The notes under the pieces: generated by a model
What the model was told of the DNA's origin: nothing
The model's database searches: none
The model's input: the letters and a program-made list of their open reading frames with translations, nothing else
Made by a program: the position numbers and the translations under genes
Shown: in pieces, positions 10,791-23,395 of the stretch
How the letters are laid out: each line of letters begins with the position of its first letter
Position numbering within the stretch: the first letter of the stretch is position 1
DNA from: Arthrinium phaeospermum
Taxonomy: Eukaryota; Ascomycota; Sordariomycetes; Amphisphaeriales; Apiosporaceae
Direction: 5' to 3'
DNA: 64,000 nt
NCBI GenBank assembly: GCA_006503535.1
Contig: QYRS01000009.1
Span: forward strand, 930,001-994,000

Positions 10791-13700
10791 ATGGCTCCTA
10801 AAGTCAACAGCAGTCATAATGACCCCAGTGTGATCATTGGGGCCGCGTGCCGGGTTCCTGGAGCCAGGAACCCTAGTGAGCTCTGGGGCACGATCGTCCA
10901 CCAGAGAGACCTTCGTCGAAAAATGCCCGAGGATCGATTCAACGTCGATGCATTCTACCATCCCGATGGCGCGCACAAGGGAGTCGTAAGTCCAACGCCC
11001 TGTCCGGCTAGACCCTGAGACTGCTGACCGTAGCCCAGACGAACGCCCGGTACGCGTACTTTCTCGAGGACGACATCAGAGATTTTGACGCCGGCTTCTT
11101 CGGGATATCTGGCAAGGAGGCCGAGGCAATGGATCCCCAGCAGAGACTGCTCCTCGAGGTGGTCTACGAAGCTCTGGAGAACGCCGGCATCGCACTGCGC
11201 GACATCAGCGGCTCATCGGCGTCTGTCTTTTGTGGCTCCTTTACCAATGATTACAATTCCATGTTGGTCAAAGACTTGGAATCGTACCCCAAGTACATGG
11301 TCACGGGAACGGGAAATGCAATACTGTCTAACCGTATTTCCTACTTCTACAATCTCCACGGCACGAGCGTTACTATTGATACAGCATGCTCGTCCTCCCT
11401 AGTCTGCTTCCACCTGGCCAACAAATCGATTGTCTCCGGGGAAGCCGAAATCTCCATCGTGGCAGGATCGGCACTGCACTTCGACCCGAACATATTCGTC
11501 ACCATGACAGACTTGGGAATGCTGTCCACCGACGGTCGTTGCCGCGCTTTCGACGCTGCCGGCAGTGGCTACGTACGTGGCGAAGGAGTCTGTGCCGTCA
11601 TCCTGAAGCGCCAGAGCCTAGCTCAACGAGACGGAAACTCCATCAGGGCCGTCGTCCGGGCTACGGGGTCCAACCATGATGGGCGGAAACAGGGCATCAC
11701 CCTTCCCAACTCTGTCGCGCAGGAGTCCTTGATGCGTGAGACCTACGAGTCCGCGGGTATCGATCCACTGGAGACCCAGTACTTCGAAGGTACGTGAAAC
11801 TGAAAAAAGAAAACCCTGGCCCCTAAAACAAACCGACACGAGTACTAAAGTGAAATTGCTACAGCCCATGGAACGGGCACCAAGGCTGGGGACCCGATCG
11901 AGACTCGTGCGATAGGGGCCGTCTTTGGGCCCGGCCGAGAGAGCCCGCTCTATGTTGGGTCGGTGAAGACCAACATTGGGCATCTGGAAGGGGCCTCCGG
12001 CGTGGCAGGGCTGATCAAGGCCATGATGTCACTGGAAAGAGGCCAGATCCTACCGAACATGCACTTCCAGACCCCGAATCCAGAGATCGACTTCGAAGCT
12101 TGGAGGATCAAGGTGCCGCAGGGCCTGCTCGACTGGGAGAGGCCGACAGGCGGCGTACGACGAGCGAGTGTAAACTCATTTGGCTATGGGGGCACCAATG
12201 CTCATGTGATCCTCGAGGAGTATCTTGCCAACGACCACGTCATGAGATATTCGCCCCAGAAGCACGGTGCCGTCATTGCCAACGGAGTGCACGACCGGCC
12301 GTACCTTCTGCCCCTGTCCTCGCACTCGGCTGCCGGTGGCCAACTACTGGAGACGCGAGTGGCGGATTATCTACAGCACAGTTCGCCTTCCGTTCCGGAT
12401 CTGGCACATACACTGTCGGGCCGACGCAGCATCCACGCATACCGCTCGTTTGTCATCTCGAGCGCCCTTGATGAAAACAGCACCATATCCACCTTGTCGA
12501 CCCCTCGTGCATCGGCGCCTTGGGTGCAGGCTACCAAGCTCCAAGGCTTAAGGCTTGGCTTCGTATTCACGGGCCAAGGGGCACAGTGGTTTGCTAGTAA
12601 GTCCACTCTTCCTGAGATTCCCGGAACCTTGAAAGTGATTGGCTGACACTTGATCGCCCAGTGGGACGACAACTTATCAAAGAAAGCCCAATCTTCCGAC
12701 AGACCCTCGAGGCTTGCGACGGTGTTCTGCAGTCTTTACCCGACGCCCCCAGCTGGACAATCCTGGAAGAGCTTTCTCGGTCTCAGGAGGATTCCTTGCT
12801 GGGCGTGACCCTTTACTCGCAGACCATCTGTACGGCGTTGCAGCTCGCCCTGGTCGATCTGTTGCGAGGCTGGAATATTACGCCTTCGGCCGTCGTGGGA
12901 CATTCCTCTGGGGAGATGGGCGCAGCATACGCCGCAGGGATTCTGTCCTTTGAGAATGCCATGATCGCAGCGTATTACCGTGGCGTATACATGTCGGCCT
13001 CAACGGCGGATGACTCGGTGCCGGGTGCCATGATGGCCGCTGGCCTCTCCGAGCCGGACGCCACGAGGGAGCTTGCCTCGTTCGCCGGCCGTTTGACCAT
13101 CGCTGCTGTCAATAGCCCCAGCATGGTCACCATCTCCGGCGACGAAGACGCCATACTGGAACTCAAGGCCACTTTGACGACCCAAAAGGTGTTTGCACGT
13201 CAGCTTCAAGTGAACCAGGCTTTCCACTCGCATCACATGCTGCCCCTTGCTCCCGCCTACGAGTCTGCTTTGCGGGCCAGAGGACCGCAATTCGAAGCCC
13301 GCCCAGCCACCTGCCGCATGTTTTCCAGTGTCACCGCCAGGCTGGCCGATCACAAGACCATGGGCCCTTCCTACTGGGCACAAAACATGACCAACATGGT
13401 CAGATTCTCCGAGGCCTTGACTGGCATTCTATTGGACGAAAATGACGAGCAGAACATCGATGGTCTTGTCGAAATCGGTCCGCATCCAGCACTTAAAGGT
13501 CCCTGCAAGGAGATCGCAAAGTCGCTGAACATAGACATGCCCTACGTGGCGTCGCTAGCCCGAGGCACTCCCGACTTCGAGGCGGTCCTGAACATGGCCG
13601 GGCAGCTGTTCAGCCTGGGATACCCCGTAGATCTGAACTCGGTGAACCAGAACCTCAGTCTCGATGTGGAAGGACAGCTCATCCGGACCTCCCCCGGAGC

Positions 13701-16700
13701 AAGGCTTGTTGACTTCCCCACGTACGCATGGGACCATAAGAAGTACTGGTCTGAGACCCGCGTTATTAAGGAGCACCGGCAGCGTCGCTTCCGGCACACC
13801 TTGCTCGGCCACATTGTGCCCGGATCGGTGCAGAAGTACCCGCGATGGCGCAACTATCTCCGGCTCTCGGAGATACCCTGGCTATCGGATCACGTCATCG
13901 ACGGGAAGATTGTGTTTCCTGGGGCAGGATACATCAGCATGGCGATCGAAGCCGCTATTCGACAGGCCAGCACAGCCACAATGAACGGAATCCAGGCGAT
14001 TTCGATGAAGGATGTCGTCATCAAAGCGCCGCTGATCCTCACCGACAACGAGGTGGGCACCGAGATCATTCTTGAGCTCCGACCGGTGACGCTTTCGGCG
14101 AAGAGTCGGTCGGATGTCTGGTATGAGTTCGTCGTCTTCTCTTTTGGAGATGCTGGTATCTGTCAGGAGCACTGCCATGGCGCCGTTTCCGTCAAGATTG
14201 GCGACCCCGAGCCGGTGGATACGTCGCCGGGCTCTACCGCTTTTGACCCCGAGTCCCTCCAGGTCAGGAGTAACCAATCTCGCAGCTCAACCTTGTTCTA
14301 CCAGAAGCTGGCGCAGATTGGGCTGGAATACGGCCAGAGCTTCCAGCTTCTCCATGACCAGGTGCAAAGTGGGCCAGGCTTCGCCATTTCGTCACTCCAT
14401 TTCGACCCCAGTGTCTTGCCGAGAGCCACAGAGGCGGACGAGACTTGTGTTCACCCGACTCTCTTGGACGCATCGTTCCATGTTATGTTCGGTGCAATCG
14501 AGTCCTGCTTGGGCAGGCAGCTCGAGGAGTCCTTTGTCCCATCTTTTGTGCGGTCCTTGGAGTTTTCGGGGCTCTTCTGCGCGTCTCGGACCTCGGACAT
14601 GGCGAGAGAGTACAGCATCGCGTCCATGACGAATATGCCGTCACCTCGTGTTGCGTCAAACCACGTCCAACTCCGCGATACCGACGGAGCTTTGTGGATG
14701 GATATCCAAGGGCTAGAAGTCACTTCGCTCGGGACTGTGTCTTCGGAAGACCGGGAGGGCCGCACGCTGTTCTACCAGGCGAGATGGCTTCCATGCTTTG
14801 GACTCCTGTCGACCAATCCCCACATCGAAAAACTCTCTATGCAAGATCTTGTCGACATCTTCACTCATCAGTACCCGGCCAAAGCCATCTTATACTCACC
14901 TACATCTGTGGATGAGGTTTATGACATTGTGAAGGTCGTTGGGGCCGAGCAAGATCAGCGTCCCAGGGCCCGACAACTGGATATATACTTGCCGGATCTG
15001 TCCGTAGAGGATTCGAAAAAGCTACTATCCCTGACGGAGGAATCCAACGGCCTTGTCCAAGTCGTGTCAGAATTAAACCCAACCTCCGAATACGATTTGA
15101 TTTTGGCACCAAGTGTGACGGGAATGGACTGGAAATCTCACGCGCCATTGTTAAAGGAGGATGGTGTTGCTCTTACTCCGAAAGACATGGGAGTCGGCGG
15201 TGACTTTGACATGGTGTTTTCGACTGCATCGCTGAGCGCGATCCGACGCCGTCAAACCACCTATCCAATCACCTACAAGAACGTCACCGTCGTGGTGCCG
15301 GAGATGCCATCTGATCGAGTCGGCTCCATTTTAGCCTCGCTGCGCTCCACATACCCCTCAGGGCTGTCCACGACAACTTTGACTAACATTTGCAACGGAT
15401 ACAAACTGGACAAGGACAGTGCAGTTCTCGTCCTGGCCACCTTGGACGGGTCGTGGTGGGAAGATGCCGAGGCCTTCCGAGCCAATCAGATCATCCTGAC
15501 GGATATGGCCGGGAGCCGACAAGTCTGGGCCACAGAGGGCTCAGTTCTGGAGAGCTCGCGGCCGGAGCAGGCCATGATTTCTGGCCTCATCCGGAGTTCA
15601 AGGAGCGAAAACGACCAGCTCGAGGCCGTGACGTTTGACTTCGGTCGCACTTCATCGGCCGAGTCCGTCGCGAGCAATCTGTCTCGTCTTTTGAACCCGG
15701 GCAGCCTCGATGAAGACGAGATTGCCGAGCGAGACGGTTGCCTCTTGATCCCCAAGGTGGAGGCCGATGACGAGCGAAACGTAAAGCTGCCAAACGGCCC
15801 CGGGAAAGAAACGGCCCTTCGACGGTTTGGCGAGCAGGGTCCCCTCAGCCTGGCCATCGGCAAGGTCGGCCTGCTGGAAACGCTGCACTTTGTGGAAGAC
15901 AGCGAGTTCCTCGACGGGACGCTCGGCGAGGACGAGCTGGAGATCGAGGTAAAGGCCTCGGCGATCAACTTCCGCGACATTGCGGCCTCGATGGGCATCA
16001 TCGACGACCACAGGCTGGGCGACGAGTGCGCGGGCATCGTCACCGCCGTCGGCGCGACGGTCCGGGACTTCAGCGTCGGCGACCGCGTGGTGGCGTGGCG
16101 TCCGGGGCAGGGCGCGCACCGCTCCTTTGTCCGCAACCCGGCCTCTCTCTGCTACCGGCTGCGGGGAGACATGGCCTTCGCGGACGCCGCGGCGCTGCCC
16201 TGCATCCTCACCACGGCCTACTACTCCCTCGTCGAGGTCGCGCGCCTCCGGGCGGAGGATACGGTGCTCATCCACTCGGCGGCCGGCGGGGTGGGCCAGA
16301 TGGCTATCCAGATCGCCCAGCAGATCGGGGCCCGGATCCTAGTGACGGTCGGGTCTCCTGCCAAGCGGGAGCTACTACGGGACGTATACGGCCTGGAGGA
16401 ATCCCAGATGTTCAACTCCCGAGACGACAGCTTCGTCCAAGGCGTGCTGCAGGCGACCGACGGGAAAGGGGTCGATGTTGTCCTGAACAGCTTGGCTGGC
16501 CCCCTCCTCCACGCCTCCTGGGGCGCGCTGAATGCGTTTGGCCGATTTATCGAGATTGGAAAGCGGGATATACACGAGAGCACGAGGATCAGTATGGAGC
16601 CGTTTCGGAAGAACGTCACCTTTGCGTCGGTGGACCTGATCACCATGTTCGAGAGAAACAAGCGGCTGGGCGCCAAGGTGTTCCAAGAGTGCTGCCAAAT

Positions 16701-19700
16701 GGTTCATGAGGGACGTATCTCGCTTCCGACGACGGTGCTGCCACTGCCCTACGCCGAGGCTTTGAAGGGTTTCCGCCTATTGCAGATGGGTCGGCATACC
16801 GGCAAGGTCGTGCTTGTACCAGGAGAGGAAGATCTTGTCCCTGTGCTCACCCCCAAGTTCCGCAACACTCGTCTCTTGGACGGTTCCAAGACCTACCTTC
16901 TCGTCGGAGGTCTCGGCGGTCTAGGCCGTACCCTGAGCCAGTGGCTGGTTAGGAAGGGCGCCAAAAGTATTGCCTTCTTCTCCCGATCTGGAGCGGAAAA
17001 GCCCGAGGCCAAACACACGGTTGACTGGCTTCAACAGCGTGGTATTTCTGTCCAGGTGTTTTCCGGCGACGTAACCAGCCTGGCTGATGTCACAAATGCC
17101 ATTCACCAAATAGGTCCTCGCCTCGGGGGTGTTCTGCAGGCAGCCATGGTGCTACAGGACAACCCGCTGGACACTATGTCGTTTGGACAGCTCGAGCGTT
17201 GTCTGCTGCCCAAGGTGGTAGGAACACAAAACCTGCACCTTGCCACGCTGGGCTCCCAGCTGGACTTTTTCGTCTGCTTCTCATCTGTCGCCACCGTTCT
17301 GGGGTTTAAGGGCCAAGCCAACTACTCGGCCGCAAATTCCTTCCTGGATGCCTTTATGCGCCATCGGCGCGGCCTCGGCCTCTGTGGCACGACCATGAAT
17401 ATCGGCGCCGTGGGCGACGCCGGAGTCATTGCGGAGAGCAGCGAGCTCCAGAAGACCATGCTACGGTCTGGGGTGGACACTCTGACCGAGCAGGAGCTCA
17501 TGTATCAACTGGAAGAGGCTATTACGGCACCTTCTAGAGTCCGTCTAACCGCCGACGGCGTCGACAGTCACCAGATCATCACGGGTGTCGGTCTTCTCCG
17601 CCCAGACGTGTACTGGTCGTCCAAACCTTTGCTGAGAAATCTCTACGCTAATCACAACTTTGGCGACACGGCCCAATCGTCGGACAAGAACAGGTCCATC
17701 TTGGCCCAATTAGCAGACGCCGGCCCGGAAGAGCGGGTGGATATACTTCTGGATGCGTTCATCGGCAAGATTGCCAACATCCTGGTCACGCCACGGGATT
17801 CTATCTTGCCACACAACACCCTGTCTTCCTACGGGCTTGATTCGATCGTTGCCGTGGAGTTCAGGAAGTGGTTCCGAAAGGAGATCAACGTTGACATGGC
17901 CCTTTTTGACATTTTGGGCGCTCCATCAATCCGGGCACTGGTTCTCAAAGCTATGTCTCTCATTGTTGCGCCGGCTCCCTCTGCCGCCCGACAAGCTGTC
18001 GGTGCGAAGCGGATACCAGAAGGCAGACGGGAAGACACCCATGATGACCAAGCGTCATCCGGAGCCGTCGGCACACCCGACTCAGCTCTCACTGCCATCC
18101 CCAAGGCAGATAATGTCGGGTGCATCCCGCTTTCCTCCTACCAGTCCCGACTTTGGTTCTTACACAGCCTCGCCGACGACAAGTCCCGCCTCAACTTGGC
18201 CATCGTGTCGCATATGAGCGGTAATCCTTCTAGGTCCATCCTTACGAAGGCCCTACAAGAGATGGTCAACAGGAACGCGGTGCTGCGCACGGCCTACTTC
18301 GAGGGCAACGAGTTCGCCCAGCAGAAACCAGTGGACAGCTTTGAGATTGATATGGAATTCGCCGATCTATCACACGACACCTCTCCCGACGATGCGCTGG
18401 CCCGCTATGTCGAGCACGCCAAGTCTGAAGAGCTCGACCTGGAAGTGGGAGAAGCGGCGCGATTCTCGCTGGTGAGACTCGCCGAGGATCGCTACGCTCT
18501 GGTCAGCGTCGTCCATCACATATCAGTCGACCGCGGCTCCTACACCCAGCTCATGGGACAGCTCGTCCAGCTGTACAACGCCGTCGGCGCGGAAAAGAAC
18601 TTGCAAACCGTCGCCCAGCCACCCTTGAGCTATGTCGACTTCACCCTGTGGCACAACGAGTTCTTGCGCTCTACCGCGACGGTAAATCAGGTCGATTGGT
18701 GGAAACGGGAGCTCTCCGGAATCCCCGAAGCCTGCGAGCTTCTGCCCTTTGCCCGGTCGCAGAGACCTGTCCAAGGGGAAGGCACATGCGACGTCACGGT
18801 GGAGCTTAACGATAAGCTCTTTTCGCGAATGAAGAGGCTCGCGAGGCAGGTGAACGGCACGCCCTACCACTTTGTACTGGCTGCCCTGAGAGCCTTCATT
18901 TACCGCTACACCTTGCAAAGGGACCTGGTCATTCTGACTGTCGACGGGAATAGACCGCATCCTGATGTTGATGATGTTGCTGGTTTCTTCGTGAACCTCT
19001 GTCCAGTGCGACTTCTTATGGACGACGGCGAGGATATCAGCTTCGACGCCCTTCTGCGCAAGACGAGAGACAAGGCGATGGAGGCCATCGCACATAACAC
19101 TGTTCCCTTCGACGCTATTGTCGAGGCGGTGCAGACCGAACGAAGTTCTAGCCACTTCCCGATTGGTCAGGTGGTGGTGAACTACCAGATCCACGGGCCG
19201 GCGCCGCGTTTCCCGGCCACCGACTTCACCATCTACGAGACGACCATGGAAGACATCCCAACCGCCTGTGACTTGAACCTGGAGGCTTTAGAGACGGCGG
19301 ATCAGGGCTTGAACTTGAGGTTCGAATACGCAACGGCCCTGTACGGAGAGGCCGACATGCGACGGTTCGTCGACAATTTCCTGACTTTCCTCACCAGCGC
19401 CATCCACGATCACCATCAACCTATCCCCGACATTGCAATGTGTGGCAGCCTCGAACTTGACAGACTTCAAGGGCAGTTTTGGAACACAGAGTATATCGCT
19501 CCGTCATGGGAGGAGGGACGCAGTGTGATTGAGAAAGTCTTCGACGTGGCAATTGAGAACCCATCGGCAATAGCTATCAGAACATCAGATGGCAGCAGCA
19601 TCACGTACGGCGAGCTTGTCCAAAAGGCCGAACGCATCGCCTCTGCACTATTGTCCTATGGTGTTAAGGAAGGAGAGATGGTCGGCATACTTTTGCACCC

Positions 19701-22700
19701 AGGTATCGAGGCTGTGGCGGCCATGCTAGGGGTTCTAATGACCCGTGCTGGCTATCTCGCGCTTGATACCGACTTCGCGCAAGACCGTCTCGCCTTCATG
19801 GTGAATGATGCCGGTGTTAGGATTGTCTTGACCGGTGCAGGACACATTGAGAAAGCTGGACACATCACCGCGAATTGTCCTCTGGTGACCGAGATATTCG
19901 ATCTCGAGTCGGCGAGGTCCCACGCCCTGTTGGGCCGCGCGGGGTTGCCTCGGAGACAGCCTCAGGACCCCTTTTACATGATTTATACTTCAGTAAGCAG
20001 ACCTGTGCAGCATGTGTTGTATTTCATGGGCAATCACTGACAAGCGGACGTTTGAATAGGGAAGCACAGGACAGCCCAAGGGCGTCGTACTGACCGAGTC
20101 CAACACGGCTCAGATGCTGACAACCCTGCACAAGGACTTTGGCTTCACCGCGAGGGATCGCTTCCTCCACCATTCGTCCATGTCTTTCGACCTATCCATC
20201 GTCCAGATCTTCTCGGCGCTCACTAGCGGTGCGAGCATCTGCACCGCCTCTTGGGAGACCCGCAAGGATCCCGCGGCCCTGGCCGACTTCATGCGTGCAC
20301 AGGGTGTCACGGTCACCTACTTCACCCCCACGCAGTACGGCATGCTCATGGAAGCCAACGCCGAGGCGCTTCGGCAGTGCGCCCACTACCGGTTCGCCTT
20401 CTTCGCCGGCGAGCGGCTGCCCGTCCGCATAGCCAAGGCCTTCTTCGACCTCGGGACGCCCGCCCTTCTCTACAACACCTGGTCGCCGAGCGAAGTCGTC
20501 GTGCAGACTACTGTGGCCAGGATCGATTGTTCAGACCTAGAGGATAACGCCAGTCTCCCGATCGGCTACCCTCTGGATAACTGCCGCCACTATATCCTCG
20601 ACGCGCGACAGAACCCCGTCCCTGTCGGCGTGGTTGGCGAGATCTACGTCGGCGGCGCCCAAGTCGGTGCTGGGTACAGGAACCGGCCGAAAGAGAACTC
20701 CGACTCTTTCGTTCTCAACCCGTTCGCGACACGGCAAGACCTCGAACGAGGCTGGACACGCATGTTCAAGACGGGCGATACGGGCCGTTTCCGGGCCGAC
20801 GGCCAGCTCGAGTTCCGCGGCCGCGTAGCCGGAGACAAACAGATCAAGTTGCGAGGCTTCCGTGTCGATCTAGGCGAGGTCGAGCAGAGGATCCTGGCCG
20901 AGGCCGCGGGCTTCCAGGTCCGTCTTCTGGATGTTTACGTCGTGGCCCGACCATATGAAGCCGAACTAGAGAATGGCGGGGACCAGCTGATCGCTTACGT
21001 CGTCCCCGCCGAGGAACTTGGAACGGAAGAGGCCAAGGCGTTCTTTACATCTCTACACTCTGCTATTACTAACCATCTGAATCATTATATGCTACCTAGT
21101 GGCTACCAGCTGCTTGACAGGTTGCCGGTTACCATTGGTGGCAAGGTGGACAGACAGAACCTCTTGACCAGGTCACTGCATCTCATTCAACCATCATCTG
21201 AATCGTCACTGTCAGATGATACGTGTGATGATACTGACGAGCTGCAAAAGAGCGTCCTGGGCCTCTTCCAAGGCATTTTGGGCACGCGGCGGTATGTCGA
21301 TATCACCGACAACTTCTTCGAGAAGGGAGGCAACAGTCTACTTCTCGCCCGTCTGCAAGCAAAGCTCCGTCGAGAATTCGGGACAGCCCCGCCGCTTTCC
21401 AAAATGGTCCAGGAGCCCTCAGCGGCAGCGGTCAGCATGTTCATCAAGGGGAAAAAGAACGGTGATGGTTCCTCGACAAACGTGACGATCGACTGGTCTG
21501 CCGAGACGATGCTCCCTCGCAAATTTGCGCCGCGCCAGACCAGTTTACGACCAACACGCGAGGGAGGCATTGATACCATTCTGGTTGCGGGTGCCGAGTC
21601 ATCAATCGGGCTGCATCTCGTTTCAAAGCTGTTAAAAACGGGGCCTGGAGCCCACATCCGTGTGCTTGGGACCAAAGAGGTACTCGAGAAGGAGGCTTTT
21701 CTGTCAAGAATGAGACAAGAGTCTGTATTCGGGTCGAACCAGACCGAATATAACAATATGATTGCGCGTCTGGAGTTTGTCGGTGGCACCATGATCCAGC
21801 CCAACTTCGGACTAAGCAAGTTGACCTTCCGAGAGCTCGGAGAAGCCGTCCAGTCCATCTACTACATCGGCAGCGAGGTGTCGCTGCTTCAGACCTACAC
21901 TCGGCTCAAGCAGTTCAACGTTTTCCCAATCTTTGACGTGCTGCGGCTCGCCGAAATGGGAGATGCGGTCTCGGCGATCCACTACCTGTCTACCTGGAGC
22001 GTAGCGCACCTGCAGAGCTGGCCGGCCTCGAGGCTCGGCAAGAACGCCATAGTTACATCGGAGGAGGAGCTGACGGAGTTTCAGCCGCCTGCGGATGACG
22101 AGCTGGGTTACTTCAAAACGCGCTGGGTTGCGGAAAGTCTGCTCTGCCAGGCGGCCCGGCGCGGATATCCCATCACCATCAGCCGCGCCTCTGCTGTGAC
22201 AGCAACGGGGGCGGCCACACCAACCAGGCCAAATTCCCGAAGGGGTGACGACATGGACACCGCGACGGACCCCAACTTAGACCAGTTCAGCACGGGCATG
22301 ATCACGCAGATGATGGAGATGGGCGTTGTGCCCCGTCTGGAGGCGGCTCATCTCGGCTTCCCATCGCCGACCTTTGCGGTCGACGTCGTGCCTGTGGAGT
22401 ACCTGGTGTCCGCGCTTGTCGCGCTCACGACCAAGGCTGCACGAGACCCTGGACTACCCCCGGCGGCGGAGATCTATCACATTGGCAACCCGAGCCCCCT
22501 CAAACTAGAGGATCTTCCCGCCGTCATTCTCCAGGCCCGGCCCGAGCTGAAGAGCGTCCGCCAGGTCACCCCCGACGAGTGGCTACGGATCATTGAAGCC
22601 GGCGGGAGCGGGTTGGTGGACAAGGCCTTGGCGGTCAATGTGCAGTCTGCCGTGTTGAGGGAATACATCAGGCGAGGCCACATCATGTTTTCGCTCGACG

Positions 22701-22801
22701 GGACGAAGACAGGAAAGGTACTTGACCGCGTGGCTCCGGGTCTTCAGGCGACGTGCCCCGTCGTTGATAGTCGACTTTTGTTTGATATGGCGAATCATTG
22801 A
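10791..22801 (+). CDS. Hybrid PKS-NRPS synthetase (KS-AT-DH-ER-KR-ACP-C-A-T-R)
   Basis: Five exons (10791-10985, 11039-11789, 11865-12596, 12662-19992, 20060-22801) give 3916 residues in one frame. Domains: KS about 10-430 with 'DTACSSS', 'EAHGTGT' and 'KTNIGHLEG'; AT about 545-860 with 'GHSSGE' and 'AFHSHHM'; DH about 937-1260 with '[15 protein letters not shown]' and 'DASFH'; ER about 1618-1945 with an intact '[11 protein letters not shown]'; KR about 1958-2192 with 'GGLGGLG' and 'YSAAN'; ACP about 2251-2325 ('GLDSI'). The C domain (about 2377-2828) has 'HHISVDRG', A (about 2848-3373) has '[11 protein letters not shown]' across the last intron, 'KTGDTGRF' and 'GGKVDR', T has 'GGNSL', and the terminal R (about 3508-3816) has 'GAESSIG' and '[10 protein letters not shown]'. 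The segment between DH and ER shows no SAM-binding motif, so no C-methylation is expected. In R the usual Tyr-x3-Lys reads Tyr-x3-Arg, pointing to Dieckmann release as a tetramic acid rather than reduction (inference). The amino acid used cannot be read reliably from the A pocket. Closest named relatives are the tenellin/equisetin/fusarin-type synthetases. Confidence 0.95.
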
Positions 22802-23395
22802 GGCCGAGGATAAGCGTGTAGAGGAGGAACATGGGAGATGGCTGGTCAATTTCATTTTGCATTCATATACTCAACGCCGGCAGTGACTCGTCATATTGTT
22901 CCGGAAACTGCTTGTGGTCGCTTTATAAACTCAGTATTGGTGCGGACATTGGGAAAAGCTCGGTTTTTTTTTTTTTTTTTTTTTTTTTTTTCTTCGCCCG
23001 GCTGCTGGCAGGTGCAGCTTCGTCCCCATCAAAGGAAGTCTCAGCCCTGCCTGAACCTAAACATGGATTTAGGGGATGAAATACGCCTCGCGCTCTAGCC
23101 GCCACATGTCGTTGTACTTGTCGCTTGCTCAGTGGATGCAAAGGACGCCGTTGTTGGCTGCGCTGCAATACATATGCTGGGTGACGTCAAGGTCATTCTC
23201 AGCTGATGCACCGCCACTCTGACTGCAGAGCCAAGGCATATCCACCAAAGCCTGATCCAGAGTTTTGTCCAGGATCTGATGTTCCCAAGTATTTGAGAGT
23301 TATCACGTCTCTTGCTAGCATATTTGAAATACATCATTCACTAGCCCCGTTGCTAGAAACTCCGATTGGTTCACGGTGACCCACAGGTACTCAAG
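22802..23395. other. Intergenic region with T28 tract at cluster right edge
   Basis: No gene is supported. A run of 28 thymines lies at 22964-22991, immediately right of a GC-balanced sequence. Short frames across it are artefacts of the run. It marks the change from biosynthetic genes to the STAND-type genes. Confidence 0.5.
22964..22991. repeat. T28 homopolymer
   Basis: Twenty-eight consecutive thymines. The tract could be the poly-A end of a retroposed element on the minus strand, or simple slippage. I see no target-site duplication by eye. Confidence 0.85.

Noticed and set aside
15652..16275. 207-codon minus-strand open frame inside the PKS-NRPS
   Set aside because: Shadow of the ER-domain coding sequence caused by codon bias.
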